From Streptomyces sp. F001 (GTDB taxonomy: Bacteria > Actinomycetota > Actinomycetes > Streptomycetales > Streptomycetaceae), in NCBI RefSeq assembly GCF_004187715.1, contig NZ_QZWF01000007.1, positions 248,001 through 312,000 of the forward strand: DNA of 64,000 nucleotides, read 5' to 3'. The position numbers and the translations under genes are program-made. The notes below the pieces were generated by a model. That model had not been told where the DNA came from. It saw only the letters and a list, made by a program, of their open reading frames with translations, and made no database searches. This document shows, one piece after another, positions 49,589-58,729 of the stretch; the first letter of the stretch is position 1; every line of letters starts with the position of its first letter.

Positions 49589-50604
49589 CTGTTTTCGGCC
49601 TGCTGCGGCGCCACGGACGGTGCCGCCGGGGAGGGCCCCGGGCCGCCGACGAGCGGCTCCCACCAGGCGGAACGGGTGCGATACCAGTCGATCGTCGAGG
49701 CGAGGCCGCGGTCGAAGGAGATGGCCGGTGCGTACCCGAGGGCGCGCAGCTTCTTGTCGCTGAGCGCATAGCGCAGATCGTGGCCCTTGCGGTCGGGCAC
49801 ATGCTCGACCATCGACCAGTCACAGCCGAGCCCTTCGAGCAGATGAGTGGTCAGCTCACGGTTGGTCAGTTCGGCGGTGCCGGCGATGTGGTAGACCTCG
49901 CCCGCCGCGCCGCGCTCGGCGACCACCTGGATGCCACGGCAGTGGTCCTCGACGTGGATCCAGTCGCGCACGTTGTTCCCCTCCCCGTACAGCGGGACCC
50001 GGCGGCCGCGCAGCAGGTTGGTGATGAACAGCGGGATGACCTTCTCCGGGTACTGGAAGGGGCCGTAGTTGTTGCCGCACCGGGTGACCGAGACGGGCAG
50101 CCCGTGGGTGCGCGCACAGGCGAGGGCGATCATGTCGCCGCCCGCCTTGGACGCCGCATACGGCGAGTTGGGCGACACCGGGGCGTCCTCGTTCCAGGCG
50201 CCGGTGGCGATGCTGCCGTAGACCTCGTCGGTCGACACGTGTACGACCCTGCGGGTGCCCGCGTCGAGGCAGGCCTGCATCAAAGCCTGCGTGCCGAGGA
50301 CGTTGGTGCGGACGAAATCACCGGAGTCCTCGATGGACCGGTCGACATGTGTCTCCGCCGCGAAATTGACGACCAGGTCGTGCCCCGGCACCACACGCGC
50401 CAGCAGGCCCGCGTCGCAGATGTCGCCCTGGACGAATGTGATACGTCCGGCGACCGATTCGAGATTTGCCGGATTCCCGGCGTAAGTGAGCTTGTCCAGC
50501 ACGGTGACACGGGGCCGGCGCCCCTGCGCTTCTGCATCGGACACGAGCATGCGTACGTAGCTGGAGCCGATGAACCCGGCTCCTCCGGTCACGAGTATCT
50601 GCAT
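49585..50604 (-). CDS. rmlB: dTDP-glucose 4,6-dehydratase
   Basis: 339 residues from the ATG at 50604 with GGGAGG eight bases upstream; a GTG at 50613 is too close to that site. QILVTGGAGFIGSSYVRM, HVSTDEVYGSI (Thr-Asp-Glu catalytic), SPYAASKAGGDM (Tyr-Lys), GNNYGPFQYPEKVIP. It makes dTDP-4-dehydro-6-deoxyglucose, the shared precursor for the dehydratase, aminotransferase and epimerase steps. Divergent from glycosyltransferase 1. Confidence 0.96.
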   Translation of the reverse strand: MQILVTGGAGFIGSSYVRMLVSDAEAQGRRPRVTVLDKLTYAGNPANLESVAGRITFVQGDICDAGLLARVVPGHDLVVNFAAETHVDRSIEDSGDFVRTNVLGTQALMQACLDAGTRRVVHVSTDEVYGSIATGAWNEDAPVSPNSPYAASKAGGDMIALACARTHGLPVSVTRCGNNYGPFQYPEKVIPLFITNLLRGRRVPLYGEGNNVRDWIHVEDHCRGIQVVAERGAAGEVYHIAGTAELTNRELTTHLLEGLGCDWSMVEHVPDRKGHDLRYALSDKKLRALGYAPAISFDRGLASTIDWYRTRSAWWEPLVGGPGPSPAAPSVAPQQAENR

Positions 50605-50734
50605 TGAACACACCTCCCGGAACCATGCTTTCCTCCGGCGTCCCGTTCGGCCAGATCACCCCCGCCTGAACGGCCAACTTCTGGGTTAGCGTTCCGCCCA
50701 CAGCAAACAATCGGCCGAGAAGAGAGGCAGAGCC
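50605..50734. promoter_or_regulatory. Divergent promoter of rmlB and glycosyltransferase 1
   Basis: 130 bases with AT-rich stretches. A direct repeat CGTTCGGCCA / GAACGGCCAA occurs near 50640-50690. GTTCG-containing half sites could be targets of a StrR-type activator, but no full palindrome is present. Confidence 0.45.
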
Positions 50735-52063
50735 TTGGCGAATGTGCTCGTGGCGACGGCGCCGGCCGAAGGCCATGTCAATGTCATCATGCATCTGGTG
50801 AAAGAGCTCGTACGCCGTGGAAACACGGTGACCTGGTACACCGGCAAGGTTTTCCAGGAACGCGTCGAAAGGACCGGTGCCCGGTTCTCGCCGATCGTCT
50901 CCGGATTCGACTACGGCGGCATGACACATGACGAGGCGTTTCCGGAACACACCGGTCTCACCGGCGTCAAAGGAATGATCGCGGTCTTCCGGGACGTCTT
51001 TCTCGGTACCGCACCCGACCAGCTCCGGGACCTCTCGGCGCTGGCCGAGGAATTAAAGCCGGATGTGGTCGTCACCGACGAAACCACCTATGCGGGCGGG
51101 TTTCTGAGCGAGCTGAAGGGGATTCCGCTGGTCTGGATGGCCACCTCGATCTACACCCTCAGCAGCCGCGACACCGCACCGTTCGGCATGGGCCTGAGGC
51201 CCTCGTCCTCGGTCCTCGGGCGGCTGCGCAACCGGACGCTGAAGTGGACGGCGGACCACGTCATCATGCGCGAACTGCGCCGTGCCGCCGACCGGACGCG
51301 GGCCCAGGTGGGTCTGCCGCCCATCGACGCCGGAGCGTTCGAGAACATCGTCCGGATGCCGTCGCTGTATCTGCTGGGGACGGTGCCGTCCTTCGAGTAC
51401 CCGCGCAGCGATCTGCTTCCGCAGACCCGCTTCGTCGGCCCCATCACGGGCGCGGCGACCGACGCGTTCGAGCCGCCGGCCTGGTGGGGCGACCTGACGG
51501 CGTACGGCCGGGTGGTGCATCTGACGCAGGGCACCGTCGCCAACGAGCCGGAGCGTCTGCTGCGGCCCGCGATCCGTGCGCTGTCCTCTCTGGACGCCCT
51601 GATCGTCGTCACGACCGGCGTCCCGCCCGAGCAGCTCGACCTGGGCCCGCTGCCGGACAACGTGCGGGTGGAGCGGTTCGTGCCGTACCACCATCTGCTG
51701 CCGCACGCGGACCTCCTCGTCACCAACGGCGGCTACGGCGGTGTGACCGCGGCGCTGAGCAACGGCGTGCCGCTCGTCGTGGCCTCGGCCACCGAGGACA
51801 AGAACGAGGTCGGCGCGCATGTCGGCTGGTCCGGGGCCGGAGTGCACCTCAAGAGCGGCGACGACCTGGAGCGGCGGCTGCGCGCGGCGGTGCAACGGGT
51901 GCTCCGTGAGCCCTCGTTCCGCGCGCGGGCGCAGGCGCTCGGCAAGGAGTACCGCGCCCACAACGGGCCGCGCCGCGCCGCCGAGCTCATCGAGGAGCTG
52001 GCGGGCGGCGACGGCCCGGATGCGGCTGCCCCGGTGCGGGAGCGGTCGCGTCGTCACGCGTAG
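50735..52063 (+). CDS. Glycosyltransferase, MGT family, copy 1
   Basis: 442 residues from a TTG start (MANVLVATAPAEGH), with AGAGGCAGA upstream. GT-B fold: N-terminal GHVNVIMHLVKELVRRGNTV, and C-terminal nucleotide-sugar region ERFVPYHHLLPHADLLVTNGG followed by GVPLVVASATEDKNEV. GT1-type enzymes in antibiotic loci transfer dTDP-sugars. Its 3' end overlaps that of the convergent aminotransferase by ten bases. Acceptor unknown. Confidence 0.92.
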   Translation: MANVLVATAPAEGHVNVIMHLVKELVRRGNTVTWYTGKVFQERVERTGARFSPIVSGFDYGGMTHDEAFPEHTGLTGVKGMIAVFRDVFLGTAPDQLRDLSALAEELKPDVVVTDETTYAGGFLSELKGIPLVWMATSIYTLSSRDTAPFGMGLRPSSSVLGRLRNRTLKWTADHVIMRELRRAADRTRAQVGLPPIDAGAFENIVRMPSLYLLGTVPSFEYPRSDLLPQTRFVGPITGAATDAFEPPAWWGDLTAYGRVVHLTQGTVANEPERLLRPAIRALSSLDALIVVTTGVPPEQLDLGPLPDNVRVERFVPYHHLLPHADLLVTNGGYGGVTAALSNGVPLVVASATEDKNEVGAHVGWSGAGVHLKSGDDLERRLRAAVQRVLREPSFRARAQALGKEYRAHNGPRRAAELIEELAGGDGPDAAAPVRERSRRHA

Positions 52064-53223
52064 CGGACCGCGGCGGCGATCACGTCGCTGATGCGGTCGA
52101 CGTCGTCCGGCGTCACCGACAGCCCGGTGGGAAGGGCCAGCACACGCTCCGTCAGCGCCTCGGTGACCGAGAGGTCGACGGGCGTGTGCACGGCGTCCTG
52201 CCGGTAGGGCCGCATACGGTGGCAGCCCGGCGAGAAGTACTTCTTGGTACGGATGTTCTCCGCCCCGAGCATGTCTGCCAGCCGGTCGCGGTCCAGGCCG
52301 GCCGCCTCGGGGTCCACCTGCACGACGACGTACTGGTGGTTGTGGGTCTGGCCGTCCGGCGCCGCCATCAGCGTGACGCCGGGCACCGCCGCCAGGCCTT
52401 CCCGGTAGCGCAGGTAGTGCGCCCGGTAGATCTTCAGCATGTCGTCCAGGTGCTCGATGGACGCGATGCCCATCGCCGCCGACGACTCGTTCATCTTCGC
52501 GTTCGTGCCCGGGCCGACGACGTTCATCGCCTCGTCGAAGCCGAAGTTGTGCATCGACCGCACCCGGGCGTGGACGTCCGCGGAGTCCGTGGCGACGAGC
52601 CCGCCCTCGAAGCAGTTCAGGATCTTCGTGGCGTGGAAGCTGAACACCTCCGCCGTCCCGCTCGGCCCCGGCAGCAGGGGCCGGCACCCGAACGACTGGG
52701 CCGAGTCGAAGACGAGCGGCACGCCCGCCTCCCGGGCGACGTCGTCGAGTCCGGCCGTGTCGCAGAGATTGCCCCAGATGTGGACGCCCAGGATGCCGCC
52801 GGTGCGCGGCGACACCGCCTTGGCGACCGAACGGGGGTCCAGCGTGCCCGTTTCGGGGTCGACGTCGGCGAACACCGGGGTGAGACCGATCCAGTTCATC
52901 GCGTGGGCGGTCGCCACGAAGGTGAACGACGGCATGATCACCTCGCCGGTGACACCGCACGCCTTCACGGCGACCTGCAACGCGGTGGTGGCGTTGTTCG
53001 TCGCGGTGTTGTGCGCGCGCAGCGTCCGCTGTGCCGCGAGCCCCTCGAACTGCCGGACCAGCGGGCCGAGGTTGCTCAGCCACCGGCGGTCGATGGCCTC
53101 GTTCACCAGTTCCAGATAGCGCTCCTTGGCGGGGACGTTCGGCGTCCCCACTCTGATGTCCTCGGCGAAACCCGGCGTACCCCCGTAGTACGCCAGGTCG
53201 CTCCGAGACCGCTTGGCCCTCAT
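52054..53223 (-). CDS. DegT/DnrJ/StrS sugar aminotransferase, copy 1 (probably C-4)
   Basis: 389 residues. N-terminal LAYYGGTPGFAEDIRVG is typical of 4-aminotransferases (DesI/SpnR-type). PLP Lys in FSFHATKILNCFEGG, NNATTALQVAVKACG and FDSAQSFG. The start overlaps the flavin reductase stop by ATGA. It should aminate a dTDP-4-keto-6-deoxyhexose with Glu or Gln. A C-3 role cannot be excluded, since the other aminotransferase looks like a TylB-type enzyme. Confidence 0.87.
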   Translation of the reverse strand: MRAKRSRSDLAYYGGTPGFAEDIRVGTPNVPAKERYLELVNEAIDRRWLSNLGPLVRQFEGLAAQRTLRAHNTATNNATTALQVAVKACGVTGEVIMPSFTFVATAHAMNWIGLTPVFADVDPETGTLDPRSVAKAVSPRTGGILGVHIWGNLCDTAGLDDVAREAGVPLVFDSAQSFGCRPLLPGPSGTAEVFSFHATKILNCFEGGLVATDSADVHARVRSMHNFGFDEAMNVVGPGTNAKMNESSAAMGIASIEHLDDMLKIYRAHYLRYREGLAAVPGVTLMAAPDGQTHNHQYVVVQVDPEAAGLDRDRLADMLGAENIRTKKYFSPGCHRMRPYRQDAVHTPVDLSVTEALTERVLALPTGLSVTPDDVDRISDVIAAAVRYA

Positions 53224-53738
53224 GCCGTCGGCCAGACGGCATAGCTGCGCAACCCGTAGATCAGCGGTTGCGGGGCCGGCGTCCAGGTCACCGACCGCTC
53301 GACCTCGCCGAAGACGACCGTGTGGTCGCCGACCGGCTCGGTCCTCAGCACCCGGCAGTCGGCCACCGCGTGCGCCACGTCCGGCAGATGCGGGCCGCCG
53401 CAGCCGGGCGCGTCCTCCCACTTCACCTGGTCGAACCGGTCGGACGCACCGGACGCGAACAGCTCGGCGACCGGGCGGCCGGCATCGCTCAGCAGGTTGA
53501 CCGAGAAGCGGCCTCCGTCGAGCACGGCGGCGAGAGTCGGGCTGCCGTTCCTGATGCACACCAGGAGGGTCGGCGGCCGCAGCGTGACACTGCACAGGGA
53601 CGAACATGTCATCCCCCAGGGCCGCCGCGCCCCGTCGAAGGCCGTGACCACCGTGACGCCGGTGGGAAATCCGGCCATCAGCTCGCGAAACTCACCGGGT
53701 GCGAGAGTGGCCGCCGAAGGGGTGTTGGGTGCGATCAT
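53220..53738 (-). CDS. Flavin reductase (FMN/FAD:NADH), halogenase partner
   Basis: 172 residues from the ATG at 53738; a longer frame overlaps the halogenase. Flavin-reductase-like fold: GFPTGVTVVTAFDG, GMTCSSLCSVTLRPP, FSVNLLSDAG and HTVVFGEVE. It follows the halogenase by 49 bases and is coupled to the aminotransferase by ATGA. It supplies reduced FAD to the halogenase and possibly to CreE or the flavin hydroxylases. Confidence 0.92.
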   Translation of the reverse strand: MIAPNTPSAATLAPGEFRELMAGFPTGVTVVTAFDGARRPWGMTCSSLCSVTLRPPTLLVCIRNGSPTLAAVLDGGRFSVNLLSDAGRPVAELFASGASDRFDQVKWEDAPGCGGPHLPDVAHAVADCRVLRTEPVGDHTVVFGEVERSVTWTPAPQPLIYGLRSYAVWPTA

Positions 53739-53787
53739 CCCCGCATCACCAGGTTTCCTTCCGTAGCAGGCATGGCCGTGTCCCGCG

Positions 53788-55338
53788 TCAGTGCATCTGG
53801 GCGAGGTACTCGTACTGACTGGGCAGGCTGCGGACCAGCTCACTGCTGGTGGACCGGACCCGCGCGAACTCCTCGGCGGCGGCGCTGCCGTCCATCAGGT
53901 CCAGCGCGCCGGGCGCGCGCAGCGGGATGCCCTTCAGGCCCATCAGCATCGCCACGTAGGAGTACGCCTCGAAGCCGTGGTAGTGCGGGAAGATGTTCTC
54001 CGCGTCCGGCAGCTTGGTCTGCCACTGCTCCAGCCGCCCCTGCAGGGCGTCGGGCACCTTGCGGGTCTTGGCGTCCTTCCAGTACGCGTTGTCGCTGCGC
54101 GCCGCGCCCCGGTAGTGCAGCACCAGGAACTCCCGTACGCCGTCCATGCAGTTGTTGACCGCGCGGTTGTAGGAGTCGCGCAGCTGCTCCGACCAGTCGG
54201 CCTGCGGGAAGTGCTTGACCAGCTGCTCGATGCCGTGCTGGATGAAGAAGATGCCGGTCGACTCCAGCGGCTCGACGAATCCGCTGGACAGGCCGATGGC
54301 GATGCAGTTCTTCGCCCAGGAGTTGCGGCTGCGGCCGATCCGCATCCGGATGTGGTTGGCCTCCAGGCCCTCCGCTTCCGGACCCACGAACTCGCGCAGC
54401 GTGCGCTCGGCCTCCTCGGGCGTGGTGTATTCACTGGCGTACACGTAGCCGGTGCCGATCCGGTCGAAGAGCGGAATCGTCCAGATCCAGCCGGCCTCCA
54501 TGGCGGAGGCCTTGGTGTACGGGGCGATGCCCTTGACGGCCGTGTCCACCGGGACGCGCAGCGCCACGGCACGGTCGTTGGGCAGCGTGTCCTGGTAGGA
54601 GACGAACGGCTCCTCCAGGGCGCCGTTCAGCAGCATGCCCTTGAACCCGGTGCAGTCGATGAAGAGGTCGCCCTCCAGGTCACCGTGGCCGCGGGTGGCG
54701 ACCGCGGAGATCCAGCCGCGGTCGTCGAGCTTGACGTCCACCACGTCGTCGGTCACATGCCGGACCCCGCGGCTGACGCCGTACTCGGTGAGGAACTTCG
54801 CGAGCAGGGCCGCGTCGAAGTGGTAGGCGTACGGGAACTGCGTGTCCTGTTCGGTCAGGGTGGACCGGAAGGCGGCGCCCCCGGGGCCGAGTTCGCTGCT
54901 GCCGCGTTCGAAGAGCGTGCCGTCCAGGAAGCGCGGGGCGCGCAGGGTGTCGCCCAGCTGCGCCATCACGAAGTTGTCCACGTCGAACCGGTCCGACGGC
55001 CGCTGCTTGAGCCACCAGTCCGTCAGCGGGAAGCCGTCGACGACCCGCAGCCGCTCGAAGGGGTGGTAGAAGTGCTTCCCGACCTCCGACCAGTTCTCGA
55101 ACCGGATGCCCAGCTTGTACGTGGCGTTGCAGGCCGGCATCCAGTCGGTCTCCTTGAGACCCAGGTACTCGAAGAAGTGCCGCACGGTGCTGAACGTGGC
55201 CTCGCCCACGCCGATCGTCGGGACCCGGTCGGATTCCACGACGGTCACCGATATCCGGTCCCCGAAGGCGGCCTTGAGGTAACTGGCGCTCATCCAGCCG
55301 GACGTGCCGCCGCCCACGATCACTACCTTGTCGACCAT
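53788..55338 (-). CDS. FAD-dependent tryptophan halogenase, PyrH-like
   Basis: 516 residues. GGGTSGWMSASYLKAAFG (FAD), GVGEATFSTVRHFFEYLG, catalytic Lys in ATYKLGIRFENW, AGWIWTIPLF (WxWxIP), and Glu in FVEPLESTGIFFIQHG. Closely follows the tryptophan 5-halogenase PyrH in motif order and C-terminus (SQYEYLAQMH), more than PrnA/RebH. Free L-tryptophan is the likely substrate. GGAGA precedes the ATG. Upstream genes encode a tryptophan-dehydrogenase-like enzyme and an aldolase. Confidence 0.92.
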   Translation of the reverse strand: MVDKVVIVGGGTSGWMSASYLKAAFGDRISVTVVESDRVPTIGVGEATFSTVRHFFEYLGLKETDWMPACNATYKLGIRFENWSEVGKHFYHPFERLRVVDGFPLTDWWLKQRPSDRFDVDNFVMAQLGDTLRAPRFLDGTLFERGSSELGPGGAAFRSTLTEQDTQFPYAYHFDAALLAKFLTEYGVSRGVRHVTDDVVDVKLDDRGWISAVATRGHGDLEGDLFIDCTGFKGMLLNGALEEPFVSYQDTLPNDRAVALRVPVDTAVKGIAPYTKASAMEAGWIWTIPLFDRIGTGYVYASEYTTPEEAERTLREFVGPEAEGLEANHIRMRIGRSRNSWAKNCIAIGLSSGFVEPLESTGIFFIQHGIEQLVKHFPQADWSEQLRDSYNRAVNNCMDGVREFLVLHYRGAARSDNAYWKDAKTRKVPDALQGRLEQWQTKLPDAENIFPHYHGFEAYSYVAMLMGLKGIPLRAPGALDLMDGSAAAEEFARVRSTSSELVRSLPSQYEYLAQMH

Positions 55339-55379
55339 TTTCTCTCCATCACCTTCCGGTTGTGTTTTCCTGACGGGTT

Positions 55380-56243
55380 TCAAGAACGGGGCAGGCCGCG
55401 CAGTGAATCGGGCAGACGGTCGAGATTCACCATGTTGCACCAGGTGCTGGCGGGCTCTTCCATGCCGTGCAGGACGCCGTACTCCTCGCCGGCCTTGGTC
55501 AGCATGAAATGCAGATCGCTGGCCAGTCCGAGGAAGGTGAAACCGTCGTCGATACGGTCCCGTACGGAAGCGGCGTCCCGGCACAGGGTGCCGAAGGGAA
55601 TGCCGTTCTCGCGGCAGGCGTCGGTGACCGTGCGCACGGCGTCCTGGAACGCCGGCTCCTGGCTCCAGAACTTGGCCGGGAGGCCCAGCGAGAGGTGCAG
55701 GTCGTTGGGGCCGATGAAGACCAGGTCGATGCCCTCGACGGCGAGGATCTCCTTGATGTTCGCCACGCCCTGGGCGGTCTCGATCTGGACGCCGACGAGA
55801 ATCTCGTCGTTGGCCTCGGCAAGGTAGGTCGGGGTGTTCACACCGAAGCCCACCTGCGGCGTCATGCCACCGCCGCCGCGCTCGCCGCGCGGGGGGAACC
55901 GGGCGAAGCGGACCGCGTCCGCGGCCTCCTCGGCCGTGTTCACCATGGGCACGATGACGCCCTGGGCACCCGCGTCCAGGGCGTGCTTGATGTGGTCGAT
56001 GGTGCCCGCGGCGACCCGGGCGACCGGGGTGGTCTCACCGCCGCTGAGGTCGGAGATCGTGCCGAAGATGTGGCTGGCCGTGGTGTGGTCGACGGGCGTG
56101 TGCTCGAAGTCCACCAGCATCCAGCGGAACGCGCCCTGCGCGACCAGGAGCCTGGTCGCCGGAACGCTGTGCAGCTGGAGCCAGGTGCCGACCGCCGGGC
56201 TCTCCTGACGGATCAGTTCAAGCGTTTTGTTGCTGCGCAGCAT
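55380..56243 (-). CDS. HpaI/HpcH-type pyruvate aldolase
   Basis: 287 residues. Class II HpaI features: LVDFEHTPVDH (His 45 equivalent), PVARV (Arg 70), GAQGVIVPMVNTAEEA, RFPPRGERG, metal Glu in GVQIETAQGV and Asp in IGPNDLHLS. The first catalytic Asp (DGEH in HpaI) is Phe, though EH is kept. Such enzymes add or remove pyruvate at aldehydes. Its start overlaps the dehydrogenase stop by 26 bases. It may extend or cleave a 2-oxo acid made from tryptophan. Confidence 0.88.
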   Translation of the reverse strand: MLRSNKTLELIRQESPAVGTWLQLHSVPATRLLVAQGAFRWMLVDFEHTPVDHTTASHIFGTISDLSGGETTPVARVAAGTIDHIKHALDAGAQGVIVPMVNTAEEAADAVRFARFPPRGERGGGGMTPQVGFGVNTPTYLAEANDEILVGVQIETAQGVANIKEILAVEGIDLVFIGPNDLHLSLGLPAKFWSQEPAFQDAVRTVTDACRENGIPFGTLCRDAASVRDRIDDGFTFLGLASDLHFMLTKAGEEYGVLHGMEEPASTWCNMVNLDRLPDSLRGLPRS

Positions 56244-57411
56244 GAGCCTGTGTCCTCTTCCGGTTGTCCACGTGCAGTCCGTGGGCGAGCAGGAATTCTT
56301 CGATTCGTTCGGTGATCGCCGCGAAGATCGACTGAATGGTCTCCCGATCGGACCGTTCCGTCTTCAGCAGTTCGGCGAACAGAATGGCCGCACCCGAATT
56401 GGAGACCCATTCGGGAATGATGGTCACGCTCTGCTCGGTCCAGTGCGCCTTCACCTCCGGGCTGGAAAAGGCGTTGTTGGCACCGCAGACCACCACCCGG
56501 CCGGAGCCGCGCACGAACTCGCGCATGACCCCGTCCGTCACCGCGTAGCGGGTCGCGCACGGGGTGAGCACGTCCGGTCCGGTCACGGCGACGAACTCGG
56601 TGAGGAGTTCCTCGTCCGCCTGGCCGGCGCTGCGCGGCACCCATTTCCAGCCCCGGTGCGGCTTGTCCCGGACGAGCTCGCCGAAGGCCGGCCTGTCCTG
56701 ACGGGCGGCCCGGCGGCGCAGCAGCTCCGCGATGTCGATGCCGTCGGGGTCGACCAGGTAGCCGTCCTTCTCGCAGATGCCGGTGACGACGCCGATACCG
56801 CGGGAGGTGAGCGAGTCGGCCGCGTTGGAGCCGACGCTGCCGAAGCCCTGGATCCCGACGCGGGGCGTGCCGCCGGCGGACAGGCGGATCGCCTCGGCGA
56901 CCGAGTGGCCGGTGGCGGCGTCGTCGACGGTGGCGTGGTCGTTCCAGGGCTGCGCCAGCCGCTGCGGCATGGCGGGGGCCTGGGAGGGGATGCCGGCATG
57001 CCGGGCCAGGGTCGCGGCCATCGCGACGAAGGCGGTGGGCAGGGCGAGATCCTCCCGCGCGATGCGCTCGATGACCTCCCTGCTGGTGTAGAGGTCGGCG
57101 CCGGTGCTCCACTCCCGCGCGATGACCTCCCGGTGCGCGATCATGAACCGGCGCAGGACGCCCTCGGCCTCCGGGGAGGCGGGGTCGAACCGGATGCCTC
57201 CCTTGCCGCCGCCGAACTGCGGGCGCTGCAGAGTGTTCTTCAGCGACATGGTGGCGGCGAGGTCGGCCACCTCGGACAGCGTGACCCGCGGATGCATGAA
57301 GAGGCCGCCGCCCGAGACGCCGCCGGTCAGGCTGTGGATGACCAGCCAGCCCTCGGCCTCGGTCCGGTCGTCCCGCCAGTGGAACACCTTGGCGAGTTGA
57401 GTCGTGCTCAC
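56218..57411 (-). CDS. Glu/Leu/Phe/Val dehydrogenase-like, possible tryptophan dehydrogenase
   Basis: 397 residues. Dimerisation/active-site part with QFGGGKGGIRFDP (catalytic lysines) and the NAD loop GIQGFGSVGSNAAD. STGADLYTSREVIERI replaces the usual PAPDVNT of Glu dehydrogenases. Scytonemin ScyB, a Leu-dehydrogenase homologue, oxidatively deaminates L-Trp; next to a tryptophan halogenase the same reaction on chlorotryptophan is plausible. Ends of the gene overlap neighbours on both sides, so it is tightly co-translated. Confidence 0.82.
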   Translation of the reverse strand: MSTTQLAKVFHWRDDRTEAEGWLVIHSLTGGVSGGGLFMHPRVTLSEVADLAATMSLKNTLQRPQFGGGKGGIRFDPASPEAEGVLRRFMIAHREVIAREWSTGADLYTSREVIERIAREDLALPTAFVAMAATLARHAGIPSQAPAMPQRLAQPWNDHATVDDAATGHSVAEAIRLSAGGTPRVGIQGFGSVGSNAADSLTSRGIGVVTGICEKDGYLVDPDGIDIAELLRRRAARQDRPAFGELVRDKPHRGWKWVPRSAGQADEELLTEFVAVTGPDVLTPCATRYAVTDGVMREFVRGSGRVVVCGANNAFSSPEVKAHWTEQSVTIIPEWVSNSGAAILFAELLKTERSDRETIQSIFAAITERIEEFLLAHGLHVDNRKRTQAHAAQQQNA

Positions 57412-58664
57412 GTGGTGGTCACCCTCCGATCGGCCGCTGCGCCGTCAGCCGCCGCGGGGGTGCGGCGGTCGCGTGAGGAGTACATGTCGAGTGCTTCCCG
57501 GTAGCTGGAGCTGACGAAGTTGACCAGGGTGGGAAGCGGGGCGGTGCCGGAAGCGGCCGGGCGCGGCCCGGTTCCGTTCAGCTCGTCGTAGTTCGCGAGG
57601 GACAGGGCCGCGGCGGCCTCGTGTTCGGGGACGCGTTCACGCTGGAACTCGGCGAGGGCGGTGCCCTGTTCGTCCGGCCACTTCTGAAGCAGCCGCGCCA
57701 GCGCGGCGCAGTCCTCCAGGCCGAGGTTGACGCCCTGCCCCAGAAACGGCGCCACGGTGTGCGCCGCGTCGCCGAGCAGCACGACCGAGTCGCCGTGCAC
57801 CACCGGCGCGCAGGTCACGACGGAGATCGGACTCACCGGCGCGCCGGAGGGACCCCGGTCGACCGGCCGGTAACTGTCCGCCGCATCGGGGAAGTTGCGC
57901 CGCAGGAACGCTCTCAGCTCCTCCTCCGTGGCGAGGTCGGCGAAGGTCGGCTCGCCCTCCCGCGGCAGTACGAGCGTGCAGCGCAGGGAGCCGTCGCGAT
58001 TGGGCAGGCCGACCATGAAGAAGCCGTCCCGGGGCCAGACATGGATCGCCGTCGGGGTCATGCGCTCGTTCCCGGGCTCGGGGCGGAGCGTGACCTCGCG
58101 GTACTCGACGCCGGTCTGCCGCTGCCGGGACTGCGTCAGGCCCTGCTCGGCGAGCCGGCCGCGGACCACCGAGTGGGTTCCGTCGGCGCCGACGAGCAGG
58201 TCGTAGGCGACCTCGGACTCCTGCCCCTGTCCGTCGGCGAACGTCACCCGCCGGGCGGCGAAGTCCACTCCGGTGCACTCGGTGCCGAAGGTGAACCGCA
58301 CGTCCGGGCCGGCGCTTCGCATCAGCAGCAGATTCAGGTCGTTGCGGTCGATGGACAGGTTCTGCCAGTCGGCGCGCCCGTATCCGGCGGCGGCGATGCG
58401 ACCGTCCGGCTCGTGGCGCACCCGGCTGCCGATCGGCACCACCAGGTCGTCCAGCGCGGCACGGTCGCAGTGACCGTCCAACGCCTCGACGCCCCTCGGC
58501 GACAGGGACAGATTGATCGTGCGGCCGTCGTACCGCAGGCCCTGCTCGACGTAGTGCGGGCGCTTCTCGTAGACCTGGACCGTGTAGCCGCGCCGGGTCA
58601 GGACCTGGGCGGCCAGACAGCCGACCGGTCCCGCTCCGACCACCACCGCCCTGGGCGCGGACAT
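57408..58664 (-). CDS. FAD hydroxylase, kynurenine 3-monooxygenase-like
   Basis: 418 residues from the ATG at 58664 (MSAPRAVVV). VVVGAGPVGCLAAQVL, then DGRTINLSLSPRG, the KMO signature (RSINLALSxRG in the family), VGADGTHSVVRG and VLLGDAAHTVAPFLGQGVN. It differs from typical KMO in lacking the C-terminal membrane anchor. No kynureninase or tryptophan dioxygenase is present, so the substrate may be an anthranilate- or kynurenine-like amino-aryl compound other than kynurenine. Ends ATGA-coupled to the dehydrogenase. Confidence 0.87.
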   Translation of the reverse strand: MSAPRAVVVGAGPVGCLAAQVLTRRGYTVQVYEKRPHYVEQGLRYDGRTINLSLSPRGVEALDGHCDRAALDDLVVPIGSRVRHEPDGRIAAAGYGRADWQNLSIDRNDLNLLLMRSAGPDVRFTFGTECTGVDFAARRVTFADGQGQESEVAYDLLVGADGTHSVVRGRLAEQGLTQSRQRQTGVEYREVTLRPEPGNERMTPTAIHVWPRDGFFMVGLPNRDGSLRCTLVLPREGEPTFADLATEEELRAFLRRNFPDAADSYRPVDRGPSGAPVSPISVVTCAPVVHGDSVVLLGDAAHTVAPFLGQGVNLGLEDCAALARLLQKWPDEQGTALAEFQRERVPEHEAAAALSLANYDELNGTGPRPAASGTAPLPTLVNFVSSSYREALDMYSSRDRRTPAAADGAAADRRVTTT

Positions 58665-58729
58665 GCGAGTACTCACTTCTGGAGACATGTGGAATCAACC
58701 CAAGCCTCTGGCCGAGATCCGCCGGGTTC

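Noticed and set aside
57408..58664. Full kynurenine pathway for 3-hydroxyanthranilate
   Set aside because: Only a KMO-like enzyme is present; tryptophan dioxygenase and kynureninase genes are absent and the Phz-type route is complete.
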